Below, in pieces: positions 51,035 through 61,930 of a stretch of DNA of 64,000 nt. Both the position numbers and the translations under genes were made by a program. The DNA lies in NCBI GenBank assembly GCA_965153455.1, contig OZ234494.1:14322001-14386000 (forward strand), given 5' to 3'. Origin of the DNA: Sphagnum compactum. Its lineage: Eukaryota > Bryophyta > Sphagnopsida > Sphagnales. The notes beneath the pieces are model-generated. The model was not told where the DNA came from. It was given only the letters and a program-made list of their open reading frames with translations, and ran no database searches. Each line of letters begins with the position of its first letter. The first letter of the stretch is position 1.

Positions 51035-52795
51035 TCAAGAAGAAAGCAAAAGATTTGTGGACTCCAATTTTGATTTCTTCTTTTTCTTCTTCTTCTTCTT
51101 TACCATAAGGTGTTTGTACAGAACCCACTCAGCACTTGACTCCATAATTGGAGATGCACCAATTGGATTCTTTTTCACATACTCCTGCACATCACTAGCA
51201 TCTCGGATCCCCTCAAGAAACTTCCTCAAAGGGCCAAGTAAAAAATCATCATTGAAGTCATGGGTGTAAGGATGAGGGAAAATAGCTGTGAATGGTGGAT
51301 TCCGAATTGCTTTGTATGGGGTGTCATCAATAAGAAGTGTGTTGGAAGCATTGAATTTACCACCTCCAAATCTGTTCCACAACTTCAACAACTCCTTGAG
51401 GAACACAGGCTTGCCCACTATCTCCGGATGGCCCATTCCCGTGTTTGAGCAATCTGCTTGGTGCCAAATGAATTCAAGCATGGGTTTCATATCGTTGAAT
51501 ACAAAGTTCACTGCCTGCTGCACATTCCTCTGATTTGCTGATGACCAGACCCCAACATGGAAGTTCTGGAAACAGAACTTCAGGAAGTCATCACAAGATG
51601 GTCTTTTGTAGATGCATTTCCTACCAATTACTGCATGCTCAACTTCTTGTGGTCGAGTCCCATCTGAGAAGTCATAGCTTGATACCAAGAGCCCATTTAT
51701 GTCAAGTACAAGCAGCTTTTCACTTGCAGGTCCAGATCCCAACAAGGAGTTGTGTAACTTTGGTACATATTTACTTGCACTGTCATGGTGCACAGATGAT
51801 CTGTTCCCATTTGAAGTGGTATCAGCTTCAGAGTCTGTGAAGATTGCAACAGACGAAACAATTCCACTGTTCCCACAAGTCTCAGATGTGGTGAGCTTAT
51901 TGGCATGTAAAGGTGGAGCTTCCACAGTAAGAATCTGGCAATAGTGCTTCCAATTGGGGCTTGAAGCTGAGAGGGGAGGCACACCAATTGGATTCTCCTT
52001 GACAAAGTCCTGGACATTGTCTGTGTCTAGAAGCCCCTCTAGGAATCTCCGCAAAGGGCCAACCAAGAAATTGTCATCAGAGTCATGTGTGTAGGTATTT
52101 GGAAAAATTGCTGTGTAAGGTGGGTTCCGAAGTGCTTTGTATGGGGAGTCATCCACCAGAAGAGTGTTGGAAGAGTTAAAATCTCCAGGCCTGAATTCAG
52201 CCCACAACCTTGAGAGCTCCTTCAGAAACAGAGGCCGGTGACACTCCTCTGGATGCATCAACTGTGTCATAGTGCACATTGACTGGTGCCAGATGAACTC
52301 CAACTTCTCCTTCATCTCCCCAAATGTGAAGTCTACAGTCTTGATCACATTCTTCTCCTTCAGCGATGACCAAACCCCCACATGAAAATTCTCGAGGCAG
52401 AATTCCAGAAAAGAGCTACAAAAGGGTCTTCGGTAGACCAATTTTTTTGCAATTCTCTTGTGCTCAATGCCTTCTGGTCGAGTCTTGTCAGAACTCCTGA
52501 AAGTTGACACCAAGAACCCATTGACATCTAGCACGAGGAGCTTCTGCTTTTTCCCAGGTTTGGACACATCAAACCTTTTATGAAGATTCTGATTCCTCCT
52601 TTTCAAAAACTCCAGGTCCTCCACTGAGGTGTCATTCTCATCACCATTTTTCCCTTTGGAACTCGAATCATTCCTTAATTCTAAACTGGATTCTAAGAGA
52701 GCGACTGAGCTTTCCAAGTTCAACAGTTCACCATTGGTCCTATGCTGGGCTTCCTCCTCTGCATCTCCTCTCACTCGCTTGCCCAAATGACTCAT
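51035..52795 (-). CDS. tandem FCP1/HAD-domain phosphatase-like protein
   Basis: Single open frame of 586 residues. It carries two FCP1-homology (HAD superfamily) domains, the fold of Ser phosphatases acting on the RNA polymerase II C-terminal domain. Domain 1 (about 84-280) has LLVLDVNGFL (Asp90), VWSS (141-144) and TLLVDDSPYKA (Asp215/216). Domain 2 (about 359-565) has LLVLDINGLL (Asp365), VWSS and TLLIDDTPYKA (Asp490/491). The nucleophile Asp of the DxDx(T/V) signature is kept in both, but the second Asp is Asn (D-V-N-G, D-I-N-G); as I recall, plant relatives share D-x-N-G, so it may be a family trait and reduced or absent activity is possible. The basic N-terminus (KRVRG, KRRNQ, KPGKKQK) and a C-terminal run of nine lysines (AAG-type triplet repeat) suggest a nuclear location. 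Most relatives I recall have one domain. Substrate unknown. Confidence 0.9.
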   Translation of the reverse strand: MSHLGKRVRGDAEEEAQHRTNGELLNLESSVALLESSLELRNDSSSKGKNGDENDTSVEDLEFLKRRNQNLHKRFDVSKPGKKQKLLVLDVNGFLVSTFRSSDKTRPEGIEHKRIAKKLVYRRPFCSSFLEFCLENFHVGVWSSLKEKNVIKTVDFTFGEMKEKLEFIWHQSMCTMTQLMHPEECHRPLFLKELSRLWAEFRPGDFNSSNTLLVDDSPYKALRNPPYTAIFPNTYTHDSDDNFLVGPLRRFLEGLLDTDNVQDFVKENPIGVPPLSASSPNWKHYCQILTVEAPPLHANKLTTSETCGNSGIVSSVAIFTDSEADTTSNGNRSSVHHDSASKYVPKLHNSLLGSGPASEKLLVLDINGLLVSSYDFSDGTRPQEVEHAVIGRKCIYKRPSCDDFLKFCFQNFHVGVWSSANQRNVQQAVNFVFNDMKPMLEFIWHQADCSNTGMGHPEIVGKPVFLKELLKLWNRFGGGKFNASNTLLIDDTPYKAIRNPPFTAIFPHPYTHDFNDDFLLGPLRKFLEGIRDASDVQEYVKKNPIGASPIMESSAEWVLYKHLMVKKKKKKKKKSKLESTNLLLSS

Positions 52796-52808
52796 CGTAG
52801 CCAGATCC

Positions 52809-53184
52809 CTGTTGGAAACCTAATGCTGAACTCCACAGCCCTAATTTTGGGCCAAGACCCAACCAAAGATGAGAACACCCAAGGGAGCAAACTAACGCAC
52901 AAACTTTGGAAATATTACTACTAGCGCTAGCAGCAGCAGAGCAACAAAAGAGAGAGCTGAAGAAAAACTCCTGGACTCCTCCTCCTAATCAGAGACCAGT
53001 ACAGTCCCCATACCTCTATCACAAAACTTTCAAAAAGGAAAAAAGAGCAGCAACAACAAACGCAGAACCGTACCTGATCTTTGAACAGCTTCTTGAGCAT
53101 GCCAGCATCCACTGGTACGAAAGCTTCTTCTTCCCAGATATCCGAATCTTGGAACGCAATAACCATCATCATCATGGTCATCAT
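52809..53184 (-). other. possible leader intron and upstream ORF of the FCP1-like gene
   Basis: On the - strand an ATG-rich start at 53184 opens a frame (VIAFQDSDIWEEEAFVPVDA, then GMLKKLFKDQ) that runs to a strong donor-like CAG|GTACGG with the intron starting at 53073. An acceptor-like CCAACAG lies at 52811-52809, 13 bp before the main ATG. Splicing these would remove 265 bp and put the upstream frame out of register with the 586-residue protein, stopping inside its beginning. It would therefore be an overlapping upstream ORF, not an N-terminal extension. An in-frame TAG precedes the main ATG, which supports the chosen start. Transcription and splicing are inferred. Confidence 0.35.
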
Positions 53185-53275
53185 CAGCTCACACCGCCGA
53201 GAGAGGGAGAGGGAGGGAAAGCACGCCCAAGAAAAGTGTACCGGCAATGGACACGCAATTTGGAATTTACCCAGT

Positions 53276-53299
53276 TGGGCTCCAAACCCTAACCCTAAA
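53276..53299. promoter_or_regulatory. site II element next to a double telo-box
   Basis: TGGGCT (site II, TGGGCY) at 53276-53281 is followed two bases later by AAACCCTAACCCTAAA (53284-53299). This pairing is a known plant promoter signature of growth- and translation-related genes, where the telo-box (AAACCCTA) acts with site II. It lies about 480 bp upstream of the FCP1-like start codon and about 90 bp upstream of the possible leader ATG, fitting a proximal promoter. It could also serve a + strand transcript. Confidence 0.65.
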
Positions 53300-53582
53300 A
53301 TGCAGGTTCATCTTGTTGTGAGGAGAGTGTCAAAAATTCCTCGATTCTTCTTCATGTGCGAGACATCATCAACACAATGCTTATCGAAAAGTCGTCCTAC
53401 TATGTACTTGCAAATGCTAAACCCATTTGCCATTCACTAGCCTTTGCAATTACCACATGCTGGGGCTTCGGATTGTCGGCTGGCGATTACGAATTCCTCA
53501 TCTTCTTTCTCATCATCTGGGCTTCTTTGTGCCAGGTCTAGAATCTTTTTCGCAACCTTTCTTTCCGCTACTATTATTCCCG

Positions 53583-53888
53583 ATGTCATTCTCGTCTATG
53601 CAGTGGGGGTGGCAGTCTGAGGACGTCTTTCAATTAGGATTCTCTCTGATCACAGCAGCTTTCCGATATTATTTTTCAACTACCTGTGCTGTGCTCAGGG
53701 TCATCTCACAGCTCTACTGGTCAAGCATTGACTTACTTGCTGCAGGAGGTGTGAGGGCTCTGAGTCAAATTGTGACCCACCATACAATGAAATCTGTCTT
53801 TAATCTTACGACAACGTGTGTTCCCAGAATTCCTTGCATGAGTAATTGCATATTTCCAATGTACATACAGCTCTCCAACGAAAAGTGA
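53583..53888 (+). other. unrecognised + strand ORF beside the shared promoter
   Basis: From ATG 53583 the frame encodes MSFSSMQWGWQSEDVFQLGF and continues for about 101 codons with a hydrophobic middle (LITAAFRYYF, CAVLRVISQLYW). The same frame is open upstream from 53427. The codon pattern is less AT-biased than the spacer, and it diverges from the FCP1-like gene across the telo-box, so a divergent transcript is possible. I recognise no family, and no downstream exon was found. Confidence 0.2.
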
Positions 53889-55019
53889 TTGTCCTTGCAG
53901 GGAAAATATTAAACTGTCCAAGGCTCTTGAATGCAATGGGTACAAGAGGACTACCCCCATCATCATGACATCATCTTTCCCCAACCCGCATAACCTCCCC
54001 TTCCCTCCCACGCAGAACTCCCCTTCCGTTCTCCATTCTCCCCCCATCGTAACCTTCAACCCCTTGTAGGTGCCACATCACCACCTTATATAGGTTACGC
54101 CCTTATCACCTAGCGTAACCCACCATCACCATCCCCCATCGCCATGCGACTTTTTTCCATGCATGCCCGTCCACCATACCTGCTCGCCTGCCCATCGACC
54201 ATCACTATCGACCTTTTCGCTTTAGGGCATCAATGTCGTCCTCTGTCACACACATGTTTTGTGTCCATTCTACACATTACTCACAACTCTCCATCGTTTC
54301 TTCAGCACCTCTCCATTGTTTCTCTACACGCACATTGTCGGAGCCTTTCACAACCATTATCTCTTTCTTTTGCCGAATCGACTCACAACTATTATCCTTT
54401 TTCTTGCTAACTTTGTTAATGTTCAATTTCATCAATCAAAAATAATTGTTGCGGGTGCTTTTACAACATGCGATCCACCTTCAAGTATGTGCATTGCCCA
54501 AATTGGAGGGCATTCCCTCTACTATAATTGCAAAAATTGCAAGTAAGACTATTAGTCCTTAATAAGCTCGGTTGTAAAAATTGCAAACCTAAGTTCACTT
54601 TCACCTTCTAATTCCAAAGTTGCCAAGCACGTCTCATGTTTGATGTGTGCTTTAACATGAAAATATTTCTTTCTTTTTCATTCTTACCTCCGTCTAGCTA
54701 CATGCATGATTCATGTTTTGGATTTGTGCCATCCCTCAAGGCATTGTTATAGCTGGACCACCTTCTTGATCACATTTTTTCACATTTTTCTCATGCGACA
54801 TTACTAAATTGTTTTCCATTATACTCAACCTCTACTCTAGACCGAGTCCTTGCAATTGAAAAAGTATACAACATTGTTCTGCACTAGCTATTATAACATG
54901 TTTTTTTCTTATTATTTCCTTTCAAAGTCTTTTTGTTGACCATTCTTGTAGCATGGTACATTGGTGGGACTTAATTATCATTACAACTATATAAATGTGT
55001 TTGGGTCATGTAACTTGAC
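53889..55019. other. C-rich then AT-rich spacer
   Basis: About 53950-54400 is strongly C-rich on the + strand (CCATC, CCCCTT words) with several overlapping frames and no motif; the remainder is AT-rich. No gene is supported. Confidence 0.4.
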
Positions 55020-57375
55020 CATAACCTTGTAAAAGGTCCCCCCTTGCATTGTATTTCAAATTAAATATTTGACATGTAACTTGATTGCTTGTGCCCTAAT
55101 CCCACTTACCTCAGTGTGCCAATTTGAATTTGTTGTAACAACTAACAAAATGTATTTGGGTTGCCCTTATATATCCATGGAGCTTTAAGCTTTCCTTATA
55201 ATATGCCTATCAATTGTTTATGTCATTTTACGTTAACCTTGACGTGCTCCCAAGCTCCTTGATAGACTCAAATGTGGGTCTGGTTTGAAAATAGCGGAAG
55301 AATAAGGAGTTGGGCACGCTCCCTGGCTCACAGCACTTTGTGGGGGTAGACGGGCGTGCTGGAGCTCCGGGATAGGACTAGGAAGAATTGACAAACTATC
55401 AATCACTCACACGAATCTGCACAAAACCAAACAACAAGTTCGTTAGTGCATGGTTAGAACACTTTTAGTGCTAGGATGGGCCACGGGCAACTTGGACTCA
55501 CAAGATTCACCACGGCCCATATTCAGGGGAAGCCACCACCTTCCCCCATATAGTATACTTTGTGCCTGGCCACGGGGCCTGCACCCAAATGGCTTTTTGT
55601 CCCGGGACTCCCAAATAGGAATCCCGAAATTCCCACAGTTGGGACTCTCGCAACTTTGGGGACTCATAACTCTACGCACAGACCTCCGATTGAGATGAGA
55701 TCTAAAGCAAAGTTGTAGCCCCCGTCGAGAGCTTTTCAACGGTTTGCCGCACGCTACCTGCATGCAAGGAAATCAGGTTGATTCCTGATTTTTAGTGGTC
55801 GGGAGTCAAACTGCCAATTTGATTCCTAGCCTTTCTTTTGAACATAACTTGTGTTAGAAGTGTCCAATTGGGTCATGCGAGCCCATTTTAGACATCTACG
55901 TTCCAAGAGCTTTCCATTGATATAAGTAACTCTTCAATCCATTGAGTTTTGACCCTTGCAATCGATCTCTGAAAATTCAAGAGTCCTCCAAGACTCCAAC
56001 TCTCAAAGTGGGAGTTCCATTGGGAGTGTGAGGGGACATTCCCTCACACTCTCCTACACTCACGGGAACACAAGATGTGACTTCCGGGCCTCCTCTTGGC
56101 CCGCACCCTTGCAAGCCTTCACCTTGGTCGCGAGCCCAAGGCTAAGGTTACGACAAACCTTGTCATAGCTCTAACATGTGTCATGCAAAATGAAATTTCC
56201 TCCCATGTTAAAATCCCAATGTGGTGTTCATTTCCATGCCCTTTTGAAAAATCCCCTTTTCCATTGTGCTTCAAATTAGACATTTAACATGTACCATGAT
56301 TGTTCTTTTTGTAACTTGTCCCATTTACCTTATAATGATAATCTCAATTTCATGTGACAAAAGTATTTATGTTGCCCTTATAGATTAATTGAACTAGATT
56401 TTGCAACCTACAAAACATTTGAACAAGGTATTCATTCCATGGAGCCTTAGGCTTTCCTTGTAACATGCATATAAATTGTTTGTGCCACTTTGTATCAACC
56501 CCATCCTAGCTATAACCTATGTCTTGCAAAATGAAATTTCCTCCCATGTTAATCCCATTGTTTTTCATTTCCATGCCCTTTTAAAAGATCCCCTCTTGCA
56601 TTGGACTTCAATTAAATATTTGACACGTAACATGATTGTTCTTGTTGTAACACGTCCCATTTACTTTATAATGATAATTTCAATTTCAATTGACATGTGA
56701 CAAAAGGTATTTGGGTTATAATTGTAGAATTAATTAAACCAAATTTTACAAGCTACGAGACATTGTAACAAAGTACTTATTGCATATAACATTATGTTTC
56801 CCCTATAACATGTTTACAAATGTTTAAATGCATCTTTGTGTCAACCAAGTATCCTAATTATAACATGTGTTTTGTAAAATGAAATTTCCCTTCATCCGAA
56901 TCCCATTGTTGTTCATTTCCATGCTCTTTAAAAAGATCCCCTCTTGCATTATGTTTCGATTAGATATTTGACACATAACATGATTGTTCTTGTTGTAAAC
57001 TATCCCACTTACCTTATAATGATAATGTCAACTTCATGTGACATCTAACAAAAGGTATTTGTGTTGCCGTTACAAAGTTAGTTGAACCAGATTTTGCAAT
57101 TTACAAAACATTGTAACAACGTATTCATTGCCTATAACATTATGTTTCCCTTGTAACATGTTTACAAATTATTTAAATGCCTCTTTGTGTCAACCCTATC
57201 ATAACTACGTGTGTCTTGCATAATGAAATTTCCTCCCACATGTCAATCCCAAATTGTTGTTTATTTCCCTTTTAAAAGATGCCTTTTTGCATTGTACCTA
57301 ATTAATTATTTGATGTAACAATTGACTACTTGTGTTAGAACCAATCCCATGTACCTTGATATGGTAATTTGTTTC
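55020..57375. repeat. ~344-bp tandem repeat, four to five units, interrupted
   Basis: The landmark TGAAATTTCC occurs at 56191, 56532, 56880 and 57224, spacings 341, 348 and 344 bp. Each unit also carries a GATCCCCTCTTGCATT-like block, AATATTTGACA.GTAACATGA, GGTATTTG.GTTGCC and a GTCAACCC block. The first unit begins near 55020 and is split by the solo LTR at 55240-56155; joining its two halves restores the unit. Units are diverged and no frame is kept. Confidence 0.85.
55240..56155. mobile_element. solo LTR with 5-bp target-site duplication
   Basis: The insertion begins TGACGTGCTCCCAAGC and ends GGTTACGACA, the TG...CA form of LTRs. AACCT flanks it on both sides (55235-55239 and 56156-56160). 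Removing the insert and one AACCT leaves a sequence that aligns through the junction with the sister units of the 344-bp tandem repeat, which proves an insertion. At 916 bp with no gag-pol interior it is a solo LTR, left by recombination between the two LTRs of a full element. It is visibly more GC-rich than its host. A TATAGTATAC word near 55550 could be its promoter box. The strand of the parent element is not known. Confidence 0.88.
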
Positions 57376-58140
57376 AATGGGCAAAAGCATCCTTGGATGG
57401 TATTGGATTAAGAACCACCTCAAGGAATGGTTAAAAAACCAAAAACGGTTAAATCATTTTCCTAGGCCCTTTACTTTAAATGCTTTCACAACTATTAAAA
57501 AAATAATTAAATCATGCTTATCAATTGCATGCACTAAAATATGCTTGGAGTTTATTTTGGAATTTTAAAAATCAAAAATTGTTTAAAAACTTTATTCATA
57601 ATTAAAAGTGCCCCTTTAGAAATTGATAGCCTTAATTTTGGAAATTCATAACTAAATTTTACTTTCGCAACTAATTGTTTAATAAAAACCAAAAAATAAA
57701 ATGACTTCCAAATTACATAAAGAAAAAATCCAAAACAAGAAAATTCTCAAATCATGTTTCAAATTTGTGTTCCTAACCAAAAAAATTTAAGGAAAGGAAC
57801 TAGCGTGATAATTCTGAAACTTTTCTAAATGCAATGATTAAGAACATCAAAATACAGAATATTTTTAATATTATTGAAATTTCAATATTTGTGGAACCTA
57901 ATAAAGTATTCATGTAAAAACATTTACGAAAATGTGTATTTCACTGTATCCTATGATTTTTCAAATTTTGATGGGTCCAGGAAAATCAAGGTGTGACGTT
58001 CTTAATGGTATTACCCAAAGATGTTTTTGCCTTAATACATGTTATTAATTTAGTATGTATTGTCAATCCATGCTTGATCTATTAGTTGGCACTCTTACAT
58101 GTTTATTCTATATGTTAATGTTAATTGTGAAAATAAAATT
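57376..58140. other. AT-rich spacer
   Basis: No supported gene or repeat. Confidence 0.4.
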
Positions 58141-58157
58141 CACTAGTACAAAAGTGG
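58141..58157. mobile_element. CACTA-like transposon terminus (left end)
   Basis: CACTAGTACAAAAGTGG closely resembles the CACTAGTAGAAAA type of terminal repeat of plant CACTA elements. The next 200 bp contain several CACTAT and TAGTGA words, like the subterminal repeats of that class. No matching right end was found before 64000, so the assignment is tentative. Confidence 0.35.
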
Positions 58158-58319
58158 GGTGTAATTTATTAGCCTAAATCACTATGGGACCTTAATAGTG
58201 AAATAAGTTCATTGCATTTTAGTGATTTCACCCTAGTTAAAGTTATTTCATTATAATATTATTATGTAAACATCGTGTTTCATTATTAATTGACATAATT
58301 CACTATTATAATTTACTAT

Positions 58320-58779
58320 GATAAATAGGTTTATTTTTATGTTGTTGTTTAAAATAACTTATATTATTTTATAATATACCCTATATTATTTTAGGCTACC
58401 TTAATTATTACAACTTATACCCTAAATTATTATAAATTATTATGAGCTATTATAAATTTATTATACCCTCAACTATTATACATTATTTTATTTTAAGATA
58501 TTCTACTAACTTATTATAAGTTTTTTACTTTAAGTTATTTTAAATTAAATTATTCAATTAACCTTAAGTTATACCTTAAGTTATTTTATTTTAAGTTAAT
58601 ATATGTTATTCAAATTATACTTTAGGTTATTCAAGGTCATTCTACTTTATGTTATTATATCCTAAGTATAATAATCTAAAATAATCTAAAATATAATATA
58701 ATGACCTGAGGTAAAATAACCTAGAATAGCCAATAATAGCTTATGATAATATATCTTAGAATATCCAACAATAGTTTAT
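58320..58779. repeat. TTATT/TATAA-rich low-complexity stretch
   Basis: A degenerate run of TTATTATAA and TTATTTTA words that grades into the AATAACCACC repeat downstream. Confidence 0.6.
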
Positions 58780-59085
58780 AATAAAATAACCACCAATAGT
58801 CGTAATATAACCTAAAATAACCAAAAATAACCACCAATAACCATGAATAAAATAATCACTAATAACCATTAATAGCCATTAATAAAATAGTTACCAATAT
58901 CCATTAATAAAATAGTCATTAATAGCCATCAATAGAAAAGCAATCAATAATCACCAATAGAATAATCACCAATAGAATAACCACCAATAGCAACCAATAA
59001 AATAGCCACCAATAAAATAACAGATAATACCCACCAAACCAATAATCAACAATAACCACCAATTGAATAGCCACAAATAGTTGTG
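58780..59085. repeat. AATA-CCACC short tandem repeat
   Basis: About 300 bp built from AATAACCACCAATAG-like words, period roughly 13-15 bp with many variants. It has no coding role. It lies inside the stretch that may belong to the transposon carrying the transposase relic. Confidence 0.75.
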
Positions 59086-59499
59086 GTAATATATCTAGTA
59101 GGTCAAGGGAACAAACCTCACAAATGGTGTGTTTGTGGTCAACAGTGGTAAGTTGACTGAATATTTTCCTATGTAATTTCTTAGAATATGTGCCTACTTA
59201 GGTTGATTACATGGCCTATGCACTTAGGCTAGGTTTTAAACCTAGCATAGGTAATGACACATTTTAATAATTCATAGGTTGAAAATCATGAAATTATCAA
59301 TAATATTAAATATTACATTATATATTAAATAATTTAAATTTGATTGATTTCCATGTTGCTTCGTTAATTACTAGCAAGTGAAATGGCTGGTAAATTTGTA
59401 TTTCATTAGATACTAATGGACCAATTCACTATCCATAGCAAATAATCCCCGTTCACTGGGGGTTTGACTAGTTTCACCATGGTAAAAGTGTCCAAATTC

Positions 59500-61315
59500 A
59501 CTCAAAATCTAATGAAACCCAAAATGAACTAAGAAGCATTTTGGTGTAATGAAAAAACAAGAATACCTATTGTTGCATCTGCCATGTAAAGTTGAATGAG
59601 TTGAGGCTTGCATTGAACCTATTGAAAACAAAAAGTACAGTTCATGATCTTCAGGTTTGTGATTATCATTGTGAAAATGTGTGTGGCCATGATGGACAAC
59701 AATGCCAAGCATCAAGTGTGGTATACTAGGGTATCATTCAATTGTGGGAGGCCATAGTGTGCCCAAAAGACGAATATGAAGAACATCATGACCGTGCATG
59801 CTTGTTTGGCAATTGTCCTATGTGTGGAGTGGAAAAATTAACCTTGTACCCTAAAGAGGTGACCGGAACATTGAATGATGTCATGTAGTGGCATTGGTTT
59901 ACTTTGGAAACCACTATGGGTAGGAACGTTGGAACATTGAAAAAGTTGACTTTGGTTTACAAGACCACAACAACAAATGAATTCATAAATTATCTAAAAC
60001 CCAAACTATAACATTTTGTTAAAGACAATTTTGTTGTGCAATGGGAAGATAAGCATTTCAAAAAATGCATTAAATCTTTCCCAACCAACACAATTGTGTC
60101 TAGGTTGATTTTGCAAAGAACTATAGTTTTGAAATTCAAAATTAAGTGCAAAGTATTCATTGACATAGTTATTAAATTTTTATTCTGGTGCACATCAATT
60201 TTCACCACAATCTAGCACCAAATCCATATGATGAGGACTCAAAAATTTTAATTGAATACCATTTTTACATTTCAGACAATCGTAAACACAACTTGGAGTT
60301 TGTGCAACATTGGTTTAAACTCCATTAACAATAGAGGTGGAACAAGGATATTCACTTCAATGGCATTGGGTCTGGAGTGATGGATGTGTTTACCAATTTA
60401 AAAGCAACAAGCCGTGGTACTTCATGTCTCACTATCCAAATCTAACTAGGTTTGCAAAATGATATGGAGTTTTTTTGGTAAGGACCCCATCATGGGATAG
60501 GAACTATGATAAAAAGATTTTTGCGTAGAAAGCAACTCAATCCTCAAGCTAGAAAATTACAGAATGTTGAGGAAGTTGTGGAGTTTCTACATGAACAATT
60601 GTCCTCTAGACCTGAATCATCATATTTTGGCTCAATGAAACCTCTCCATAGAACTTTTTTGCATGTGAAAGTCGGGGATGTTGATGAAAAATTTGGCATG
60701 TTTTTGTGATTTCTATTTAGACATATGTTAGACTAAGTGCCAAAATGTCCAATGGATAGGCAAATGGGTGCCAAAGTAACTTCAACCTCAATTGATACTT
60801 GTTATGTGCGGGAAGCAATGTATGAAGGTTGAGATGGAGATTGGCAATATGGGCTACAAGGTATGTCTTCAAACTCATTATTGTTCTTATAACTTTGGTT
60901 TATTTGTTTGATTTCTTTTGTTCTTTATTTTATCTTTGTAGTTGTTTCTATAGTTTTAATTTATGGGCATGCAGGTGACGAATTAACTACTATACTAAAG
61001 GTCGATGATAACTTCATAGTTAATGCAACAAAAAGGAATGATGAAGGGGTGACTTTCTGGGTGATTTTATGCACTAAACCATTGCACAAGGTAAAGGCAT
61101 CTTTTACAAATAATTGGGGGAATAGTTATGAAGAAGGCGATGATGTTGTGGGAGGTCTATATTATCAAAAGTGGGGAAACAATGACAATTCCTATGTCTT
61201 GTTTAAAGATTCACATAAAGTTTATGTCTACTTTCATCCAATTAAGGTAGTGGAATTCTTAATGCCCCTTACACTAAAAGAAAAACACCTATTTTCGACT
61301 GGTCTTTGTAATTAA
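59500..61315 (+). pseudogene. broken transposase of a DGC..QFK / HGKGPHDG family
   Basis: Pieces of one protein appear in order on the + strand in changing frames. They are YCCICHVK-like then CPMCGVEKL (zinc-binding Cys, about 59570-59850); LKKLTLVYKT, YLKPKL and VVQWEDKHFKKC (to about 60070); VDFAKNYSFEIQN (about 60100); EYHFYISDNRKHNLEFVQHW (about 60255-60315); WSDGCVYQFKSNKPWYFMSH (about 60374-60433); MIWSFFGK; and GPHHGIGTMIKRFLRRKQLN (60488-60547), leading to a 60-residue tail. After a possible 114-bp intron the frame GDELTTILKV..WVILCTKPLHKV..GGLYYQKWG ends at 61315. I recall this motif order from transposase-like proteins of non-flowering plants, with animal relatives, but cannot name the superfamily. 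At least five frameshifts or stops make it non-functional. Confidence 0.75.
60861..60974 (+). other. probable intron within the transposase relic
   Basis: CTACAAG|GTATGTCTTC at the left and GGGCATGCAG|GTGACG at the right give a 114-bp T-rich GT-AG interval. Joining the flanks gives a continuous frame reading YGLQ then GDELTTILK, whereas the interval itself has stops. The splice is inferred. Confidence 0.5.
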
Positions 61316-61679
61316 ATTTTAGTTACAAATGACATTTGCAATTGAAATCCCCATAGTCGCCTTGGACAAGTCACATGTGATATTAATCGCAAACGACAAG
61401 GGGTATTGGATGAACAAAAAAGTCAACAAATACAAGTTCATCGTTTGACTCCATTGTATACGTATTGTCACATGTGACTAAAATGCGATTATTTTGGTCA
61501 CTATTGAGAGCAAATGATGTGTTGCCACATGTCCCAATATCTAATTATTTAAAATTATTATTATTATTATTCTGAAATAATCTAGGACATTCAATTCACA
61601 TGCTTGGATGATTTAGACTATGACACATGGCCAATGTAAATATGCCACATGGCATTATAAATGAATTTAATACAAAATA
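61316..61679. other. spacer after the transposase relic
   Basis: Contains two TCACATGTGA palindromic words (about 61370 and 61468) but no clear terminal inverted repeat for the element. No gene. Confidence 0.4.
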
Positions 61680-61930
61680 ATATTATTAGGTTGGTAGGTA
61701 CCTAAGTAGGTACATAAGTAAGTGCTTACAAATTTAGGCCAAATACCTACCTACCTATTTAGGTGAAAAGGTAAGTAGGTAGGTCTTACTTTCCTAAGCT
61801 AAATACCTATTCATATAGGTAGGTACTTACATAAGTAAGTACATAAATCAACCTAGGTGGGTAGGTCATATGCACTTATTTAATTACCTATTCACCTAGG
61901 TATATAAATAGGTTGGGGAGGTAGGTAGTT
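61680..61930. repeat. TAGG/TACC imperfect microsatellite, both orientations
   Basis: GTAGGTA and TACCTAC words alternate in both orientations, related to the runs at 35.6 and 36.0 kb. Confidence 0.8.

Noticed and set aside
51697-52017. ORFs on both strands inside the FCP1-like gene
   Set aside because: Shadows of the 586-residue reading frame.
53284-53299. Interstitial telomere repeat
   Set aside because: Only two copies of the CCCTAAA-like word and adjacent to a site II element at a gene start, so a promoter telo-box is the better reading.
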